The position numbers and the translations under genes were made by a program. Positions 57,070-64,000 of a stretch of 64,000 nucleotides of DNA are shown here, in pieces. The notes under the pieces are model-generated. The model saw only the letters and a program-made list of their open reading frames with translations, did not search any database and was not told the origin of the DNA. Location of the stretch: assembly GCA_031772625.1 (NCBI GenBank), contig CM062808.1, positions 476,157,655 through 476,221,654 of the forward strand, written 5' to 3'. Position 1 is the stretch's first letter. Every line of letters begins with the position of its first letter. Source of the stretch: Pinus tabuliformis. Lineage: Eukaryota > Streptophyta > Pinopsida > Pinales > Pinaceae.

Positions 57070-60000
57070 TCATCCTTGAAGACCAATTGAAACTGAGCAT
57101 ATTCTCAATTTCTCCCTGCTTACAACTTTTGTTAGCATATCTGCAGGATTCTAGCTAGTGTGTATCTTTTCCAGCTTCAACTCTCCATCTTCCAACACTG
57201 ATCGTATGAAATGGTACTTGAGCTGTATGTGTTTAGTCCTGGAATTAAATGCTAAGTTCTTTGCAAGATGAATGTCACTTTGGCTATCACTGTATAAGGT
57301 GCCCATATCATGCTTCTTACCCAATTCACCCATAAACCTTTGTAACCAAATCATTTCTTTACTAGCCTCTGTAGCAGCAACATACTCTACTTCTGTTGTT
57401 GAAAGTGCAACAACACTTTGGATTTTTGAAACCCAACAGATAGCTATTCCACCTACAGTAAATACATATCATGTAGTGCTCCTCCTGTTATCTCTGTCAC
57501 TTGCCATATCTGCATCAACATATCCCTGTAGAGAAATGTTTGAACTGCAAAAGCATAATGCTTGATTTGTGGTACCTTTCAAATATCTGGGAATCCATTT
57601 CACTGCCATCCAATGTTCCTTTCCTGGATTGTTCATGTACCTTCTTACAACTCCCATTGCATGTGCAATATCAGGCCTTGTGCAGACCATTGCATACATT
57701 AAGCTTCCAACTGCTGATGCATATGGAACATTAGACATATAATCCATGTCTTCTTGGGTCTTTGGGCACATTTCCTTACTAAGTTTGAAATGGCTAGCAA
57801 AAGGTGTAATAACTGGTTTTGCATTGTGCATATTAAATCTTTTCAACACCTGTTGTATGTACTCATTCTGAGACAATGTTAGTTTGTGATTTTTCCTGTC
57901 TCTAGTTATTCTCATACCAAGGATTTGTTTTGCAGCTCCCAAATCCTTCATTGCAAATGAATTTGCCAATTTTCTTTTGAGCAAATTTATTTCCTGCATG
58001 TTAGACCCTGCAACAAGCATGTCATCCACATACAATAACAATATAATATAGTTGTCATCATTTTGCTTTTTCAGATAAACACAATGATCATAGTGACATC
58101 TAGTATAACCTTGTTCAGACATAAACTTGTCAAATTTTAGATACCATTGCCTTGGAGCCTGTTTTAAGCCATACAAGCTCTTCTTCAACTTGCACACTAG
58201 CTTCTCCTTCCCTTTCACCTCATATCCTTGTGGCTGCTACATATATATCTCTTCCTCCAAATCCCCGTGGAGAAATATTGTCTTTACATCTAACTGCTCA
58301 AGATGCAAATCTTCAACTGCTACTAGACATAAAAAAGTTCTGATTGAAGTCATTTTAACAATAGAAGAAAATATTTCATCAAAATCAATACCTTTCTTTT
58401 GTGCAAACCCCTTCACCACAAATCTAGCTTTGTACCTTTGTTTTCCTCCATCTTCTTCCTTCAGCCTGTAAACCCATTTATTCTTCAATGTAGTTTTTCT
58501 TGTAGGCAACCTGACTAAGTCCCAAGTCTGGTTATGTATTAAGTAGTCCATCTCTTCTTCCATGGCTAGCTCCCACTTCTTTCTGCTTTCAACCTGCATT
58601 ACTTCTTCATAACATTCGGGTTCACCAGAATCAGTCAACAATAAATAATATAATGAAGGAGAGTATCGTTCAGGGGGTATACTTATCCTGGTAGATCTTC
58701 TAACACCACTTTCAGGTGTTTGGGGTGCTTGTTGCTATTATGGTGGTTGTTGTTGTTGTGGTTGTTGATTATTATTATTTTCAGGCACCTTTACTTTTCT
58801 AGTGATCTCATCAAGAACTATGTATTCCTTATTTTCTTTTTCCTGTTTCTTTTCCTGCAACTGATTCTTATACAAGAACTTTTCATTGAATATTACATCT
58901 CTGCTCCTAATGATTTTGTGATTTTCATAATCATATAAGCGATAACCAAAATCATTAACACCATATCCAATAAAGGTACATTTCTTTGATTTTGCCTCAA
59001 GCTTTGTTCTATTTTCTTTATTAATATGGACAAAGGCCTCACAACCAAAAGGCTTTAAAAAAGAGTAGTTTACCTTTTTACCTGTCCGTGCTTCCTCTGG
59101 AACACCACCATCCAAGGAACTTGAAGGCCCTCTATTTATTAGATAAATAGCAGTATCTACAACATCTGCCCAAAACTGTAAAGGAAATCCTGCATGTAAT
59201 CTCATGCACCTTGCACGCTCCATGATTGTTTTGTTCATCCTTTCTGACACACCATTTTCTTGTGGTGTTCTTGGAACTGTCTTCTCTTTGCAAATTCCAT
59301 GCTCTGAACAGTACCTATCAAACTCTTGGCTGCAATATTCACCTCCACTGTCTGATCTGAGACACTTCAATTTCTTTCCTGTCTCAATCTCAACCAAAGC
59401 TTTCCATTTATTGAAAGTATCAAATACATCAGATTTATTCTTAATACAATAAATCCAAGTTTTTCTATTTGCATCATCAATAAAAGTAACATAATAATGA
59501 GAGCCACCCAGAGATGATACCTAAGCAGGTCCCCATACATCTGTATGCACAAGCTCTATTTTTTCGCTCTTCTTTTCTTTCTCAACTCTGAGAAATCTGT
59601 CTCTATTCTGTTTTCCATAAATGCAATTTTCACAGAAGTCCAAATCAACATTCTTCAAACCCGACAACAAATTCCTTGAGTGAAGAATCTTCATCCCTTT
59701 CTCACTCATGTGTCTGAGCCTATGATTCCATAATGCTGCATCTTCTCCTTTGGAAGTTAAAGCATTAACAGAGTTAGAAATACCATTGCATAAATGCAAT
59801 GTACCAACCTTTTCGCCTTTTGCTATTACCAGAGCTCCTTTGGTGACCTTCCAAGCTTTATGCGTGAAAGTTGTCACACAACCTTCACCACCTAACTGCC
59901 CTGTTGAAATCAGATTTTTCTTCAAGTCTGGAACATGCCTTACCTCCTTTAGTAGCCATTGGTTTCCATTCTCCTGTTTTACAAGAACCTTACCCATTCC

Positions 60001-60978
60001 AACAATTTTACAGGGTTTATCATCACCCAAACGGACTTGTCCAAAATCTCCTTGAACATATTCATGAAAATATTTCTTATCAGGTGTGGCATGGAATGAG
60101 GCCCTTGAATCTACCACCCAAGAATCAGTAATATTTTTGAAAGAAAGAATCAAAGCATCTTGTAACACCTCACCTGTCACATTTGCTTCATGATTGTTTT
60201 CTTACTATGCATCTCCTTCTTTTCCCTTCCAAGATCTACAGTCTTTCTTTAGGTGTCCTTTCTTTCCGCATTTCCAGCAGACTATCCCCGATCTGGACTT
60301 GGATCTGCCTTTCCTTGATTTACTACGATATCCTGAGCTCTTTCCTCTTTCCATTTTTCTTCCCCTAGACTCTACAATCAAAGCATTACTCGATGTCTCA
60401 CCAAAGCTTTTCCGTTGCATTTCCTTGCTAAGGATAGCACTGACAACATCATCAAACTTTAAAGTATTAGATCCAGAAACAGAGTTACTAATGGCCATTA
60501 CTAAAACATTCCAACTTTCTGGCAATGAGCACAAGAATAATAGAGCTCTAACTTCATCATCAAAGTTTACCCCTACAGAACTTAACTGACTAGTAACAGT
60601 ATTAAAATCATTTAAATGGCCTGCAACAGATCCACCTTTCGACATCTTCATATTAAATAACCGTTTCATAAGAAATACCTTGTTTGAGGCCGAGGGTTTT
60701 TCATATAGTTTCGCCAATGCCTTAATCAAACCCTCTATTGTTGTTTCCTTCGAAATGTTGAAGGCGACCGACGCTGCGAGGCACAAACGTACTATTCCGA
60801 GTGCCTTTCTATCGAGAAGGTTCCATTCTTCATTTGTCATACCCGTCGGCATCTTTGTTTTTCCGCCCAATGGTAGGTACAGATCTTTCTAATACAGATA
60901 ATCTTCCATCTGCATCTTCCACAATGAGGAGTTTTGGCTGTTAAATTTCTCGACCCTAAACTTACTATCTTCCGCCAT
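57070..60978 (-). pseudogene. copia gag-pol polyprotein with nine in-frame stops
   Basis: ATG at 60978 (MAEDSKFRVEKF). Gag runs to about 60210 with a [14 protein letters not shown] zinc knuckle. Protease shows WVVDSRASFHAT (near 60120), so the DSG triad is DSR. Integrase: LWNHRLRHMS, CENCIYGKQ, VHTDVWGP, LRSDSGGEY, ENGVSERMNKTI. Reverse transcriptase: WVYRLKEED, KARFVVKGFAQK, LYGLKQAPRQWY, catalytic LLYVDDMLVAG. RNase H: YVDADMASDRDNRRS, LYSDSQSDIHLAKN, ending NPADMLTKVVS. Stops: TAG 60889-60891, 60205-60207, 59521-59523, 58735-58737, 58237-58239, 57151-57153; TAA 60202-60204, 58738-58740; TGA 57469-57471. All domains keep one reading frame over 3.9 kb, so decay is by point mutation only. Confidence 0.93.
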
Positions 60979-61039
60979 TGCTCCCACTCGAACTAGGAAC
61001 CCTTCTTTCCTGTGAGTTTATCAGCCAAATAGACCTTCG

Positions 61040-61051
61040 GCTCTAATACCA
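61040..61051 (-). promoter_or_regulatory. Primer-binding site of the copia element
   Basis: The minus strand reads TGGTATTAGAGC, two bases after the LTR end. It is one base from the usual initiator tRNA-Met site. Confidence 0.88.
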
Positions 61052-61053
61052 GT

Positions 61054-61683
61054 TGTTAGAAAATTATATATTACAGAGCAATGGAACACATAGAATATTG
61101 CATAAATATAAACACAGAAAACACATAAAACCAGAGAGACACAGATATATGTGGTTCACCTAGTTTGCACTACGTCCACCCCGCTCAACCAGTCCTTCCT
61201 TTCTATTATTCAACAAAATGAAGAGACACAACCTACAACAGATCCGTTGTAATATCCTCTGTTTTCTCTCACAGTCTCGCCTCTCTATTTCTCGCTCGGA
61301 GAATACACATCTATTACATAGCCTCATTACAATTCCCTAATACAAAGAGAGGGGTTGCCTTCTAGGGAAAAAAACCCTAAACTAAACATAATTTCTACTG
61401 TCAGATCATCTGCTTAATGAACGACCCAAATTGACTAGAAATTACTATACTTTTACAAGGAAATTTTACATATGTTTTTAGCTTCGGGGGTGCTACCCCC
61501 GAAACCCCCGCCAGGGGACCACTGGCCCCTGGACCCCCCAGCCAGGGGGGATTGGCCCCCCTGAACCCCCGCGGGGGGACAAGTCCCCCCCACAACCCCC
61601 CGTGTGGAGGGGTGTACAAACATCCTGGGGTATACATCCGGCTGAAACAAAGACCTCTAAATAATCATGCTTCACACCCAACA
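61054..61683 (-). repeat. 5' LTR of the copia element
   Basis: This 630-bp LTR keeps canonical ends (TGTTGGG...CTAACA on the minus strand). It has a G-run cluster at about 61486-61615. Confidence 0.94.
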
Positions 61684-61688
61684 GTCAC
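61684..61688. repeat. Right 5-bp target-site duplication (gtcac)
   Basis: It matches 56339-56343. Confidence 0.9.
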
Positions 61689-62591
61689 CAAAGACGACGA
61701 TCAGGGTGGTGAAGACCCTTTTGTTGACACTGAGGAGGTAGATTCCCCATTCATAGTTAAATGGTGAAAACCAAGTGCTGGAGGCATGCAGAAGAACCAC
61801 AAGTCTTACAAATCTAGTCATGCAGAATCGATGGTCCTCACTGACAGGGACATCGATGAGATTGGAGACACGGTCCAAGCTATGACAGAGGACATGTGGG
61901 GGAGCATTGAAGACCAATATAAAGCAATTTTGACAGAGGTCCAACACGGCCTCGAGGAGCTGTAGGTTCAGGCGAGCATGGTTCAAGCGAGTGTGAATCA
62001 GGTGAGCATGTCTCAAGCGAGCGCGACACCATCACGCACAACTGCAGGAAACACACACACAGTAATCACATCTGAGTTCTAGGCTGTGTAACTACCAGAT
62101 GAAACCCTACATTTTGAGACTGTCGAAGATCAGGAGTGTGCACAGCACTAGAAAAATCTAAGTATCAATCTTGCAGTGCTCCTCATTTAGAACTTGTACG
62201 AGTTACATTAGGGAGTCACCGATGAACTAAAGGTGCGGGAGTAACGCACTCTATTGGTAATTAAAGAAGTTAAAAATGACAACCTACATACATTCGAGGA
62301 CATGAATAAGGCCATAAAGGATCGTTATGAGGCAGTTACGTACAGGCAGAAGCTAGAGGAGCCCATCACTAATGCTTGCAGTGAGCTACCGAAGCTCCAA
62401 ATCTAGATGGAGGTGGCACCCTAAGAGAAGCTTCAAAATCTTGTGGCAGTGGTAAGAAAATCAAAGTCAGAAGTAAAATTCAAGTTGGAAATGCAAATCG
62501 CAGAGTTGTAGTCGAGGTGCAGCCGACAACTCCAGCAGAGGTTCGCGAGCAACGTAAAGCGGATATCAAGGCAACTGTTAGGGTCCTATAA
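61689..62591 (+). pseudogene. Frame J, 3' part: coiled-coil C-terminus
   Basis: The frame of J resumes after the copia element: acidic KDDDQGGEDPFVDTEEVDSP, then IDEIGDTVQAMTEDMWGSIE. A degenerate VQAS/VSQ repeat follows (VQASMVQASVNQVSMSQAS, near 61966-62025), then a Lys/Glu/Leu-rich helical region to about 62590 (for example DMNKAIKDRYEAVTYRQKLEE). Many in-frame stops, mostly TAG. The heptad-like spacing suggests a coiled coil. Function unknown. Confidence 0.5.
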
Positions 62592-62726
62592 TTTATAGGA
62601 TCAATTGATGATTATCTATTGATTTTTATGTTATGAGATATTGTAAATAATGTTTCATTCTGCAAATTATTTCCAAGAAAAGAAAAAGAAAAAATAGAAA
62701 AAAGAAAAGAAAGGAGATAAAGAAAA

Positions 62727-62766
<40 letters not shown>

Positions 62767-63773
62767 GTGTGTGTGTGTGTGTGTGAAAAAATCAAAAGGA
62801 ATAAAAAATATGAAAAAAAGAAAAATATCCACAATAAATGAGCTAGTTCAAATGCCACTTCATTTCAAAAAATAAGAGAAATGTGATGAGAAAACCTTAG
62901 AAACAAAAAATATGTGCAGCTAGTTTAAATGTCGCATTTGATTTAAATAAATATGTTTTGTTATTTAGTTGCATTGTTTAAGCACGATTAGATTAGTTTA
63001 ATAAAGCTATTAATTATTTAATCGCGCAGTTTAAGTGTGATTAATTAAATTTTAATAAATTCAGTTGATATGACGCTTTGTCGTTATGTAATAAAGGTTG
63101 AGTTATAAACAAGGGTTGTGATCTGACCCACCCAGATCAATGGCGGGAAATCACTGTAGACCCCCTCGCCCCTCCGACAGTTAATCAAGGCGGGGGGGGG
63201 TCCGAAAAATTGATTTTCCAAATCCATATTTTGTGACATGGCATTCCCTTGCGGACTTCAGGTCCCCCACCCGCCTAAAACTACTTACCACTCACCCCCC
63301 GAAATAAGCTTTTCCCTCTTCCCACCTAGAAAGTGATTGTTAACTCTGATTCCTACTCCACTCCATTCCGTCATGACACATGGCACACCCCATCCACTCT
63401 GCTCCTACTACTGTCACATCCCATCCAACTCTGCCCTACCAAATGGCACATCCTTGTGCTCGTCATATAATTGTTTCAACACCTAACCATTCCCAGATTA
63501 ATGAATTTATCCTATTAAACAGATAATCGTCCAATGGTAAGTGATCTGACCAATAAAATCACCAAAACCCCATTCAGACAACTTTCCTTCTGTGACCCCG
63601 CTGCAAATTCTACTATAGTGAGCATGTTATTGTTACTGCAACTAGTCAACAAACCAGACTGCCGCCGCAACTAGTCAGCAAGCCGACCTGTCACCACTAC
63701 CAGTCATTGAGCCACCAGTGTGATCCGACCAAATTCTCGGGTAATTACAACATTTGTTTATTTCCTTTCCACC
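62592..63773 (+). other. Spacer upstream of frame H
   Basis: It contains a purine-rich tract (62675-62728), a compound microsatellite, a stretch resembling 39143-39350 (tgaaaaaatcaaaa, caaatgccact, tgtgcagct), AT-rich sequence and a poly-G run (63193-63201). It shares its general order with the region before G but lacks the TGACGTCA cluster. Confidence 0.5.
62729..62785. repeat. Compound microsatellite (AT)18C(TG)10
   Basis: AT run 62729-62764, single C, then TG run 62766-62785. Confidence 0.95.
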
Positions 63774-64000
63774 ATGTCTTCTAAGGGTAAATCCAAATCT
63801 ACAATTGAAAATCCCCTGCTACCCCCTGTAATTGACTTAGACCATCAGCCATTAGCCGATGAACATTGTAAAATTTATGAGACCAATTGTGAGTTCGACT
63901 TCTATGAACTCCATAAATGGTTAAAGAAAAAATTCATTGACCTCAGTGACAAATTGAGTATGTGGGACTCCTTCCTACCCTAATTTATTTTTCCTCAGAC
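63774..64000 (+). pseudogene. Frame H: start of a second G-like frame, cut by window end
   Basis: ATG at 63774 (ccaccATG) begins MSSKGKSKSTIENP. The frame runs to a TAA at 63981-63983. Residues DLDHQPLADEHCKIY, then FYELHKWL and WDSFLP align loosely with the start of G (DLNYLPLVDRDFQIK, TFYQIRDSYL). Sequence after the stop (FIFPQT) still resembles G (SFPQSM), so the frame is probably interrupted rather than complete. The product is unknown. Confidence 0.45.

Larger units (their letters stand above)
56344..61683 (-). mobile_element. Ty1/copia LTR retrotransposon inside J (5.3 kb)
   Basis: Two 630-bp LTRs, gtcac duplications, a primer site TGGTATTAGAGC next to the high LTR and a polypurine tract (AAGTGGGAGAT) next to the low LTR define a minus-strand copia element. 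Gag, protease, integrase, reverse transcriptase and RNase H lie in one frame (60978-57070) interrupted only by nine in-frame stops, without any frameshift. Integrase before reverse transcriptase identifies copia. Domain wording suggests the Tork/Tnt1-like group, which is inference. By eye the LTRs differ at roughly 7% of positions. Confidence 0.94.

Noticed and set aside
56743..57100. Gly/Pro-rich minus-strand frames, repeated at 61401-61681
   Set aside because: They come from the G-run cluster in the copia LTRs.
62626..62858. Hydrophobic minus-strand frames resembling membrane proteins
   Set aside because: They are translations of the purine-rich tract and the AT/TG microsatellite.

Overview
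The window is plant nuclear DNA built almost entirely of nested, mostly decayed LTR retrotransposons. Plant origin is supported by the Ty3/gypsy lineages present (Tat-like with an extra RNase H, a chromodomain-bearing chromovirus), a Ty1/copia element with a plant-type gag and an initiator-tRNA-Met-like primer site, tRNA primer sites typical of plant elements, 5-bp target-site duplications, and several layers of nesting. Very large, repeat-rich genomes such as those of gymnosperms look like this, but the species cannot be fixed from the sequence. No conventional host gene, tRNA or rRNA gene was found.

Layout, left to right. (1) 280-667 and 10934-11890 are two halves of an old Ty3/gypsy pol, split by a 10.3-kb Tat-like element (668-10928; LTRs of 2.8-2.9 kb, 5-bp duplication gatgg) that keeps pieces of gag, protease, a second RNase H and the integrase tail but no reverse transcriptase. 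(2) 12940-29226 is a minus-strand array of related Ty3/gypsy copies sharing LTRs: LTR, body A, LTR, body B, LTR, body C. Body B was invaded by a 2.3-kb non-coding LTR element (18214-20532). Body C was invaded by a nearly intact plus-strand chromovirus (22652-28504). (3) 29236-31224 may be another large minus-strand LTR. (4) 31378-38850 is an ancient plus-strand Ty3/gypsy element with two capsid-like regions and a zinc-knuckle array. (5) 38850-62590 holds two long, uncharacterised, decayed reading frames, here called G (41036-53541) and J (54600-62590). Each was split by a later retroelement: G by a young minus-strand gag-protease-only element (43689-52557) and J by a minus-strand Ty1/copia element (56344-61683). 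(6) 62591-64000 repeats the upstream architecture of G and begins a second G-like frame (H), cut by the window end.

Insertion order read from nesting and LTR similarity compared by eye: the gag-protease element in G is youngest (LTRs about 1% different), then the chromovirus (about 2-3%), then the copia element (roughly 7%), with the Tat-like element, the array and the 31-39 kb element older.

The most unusual signals are a family of about sixteen covarying stem-loops flanking the gag-protease frame of the young element, four perfect TGACGTCA palindromes just upstream of G, in-frame stop codons of G that are all TAG, and a degenerate ~56-bp repeat array inside the LTRs of the Tat-like element.
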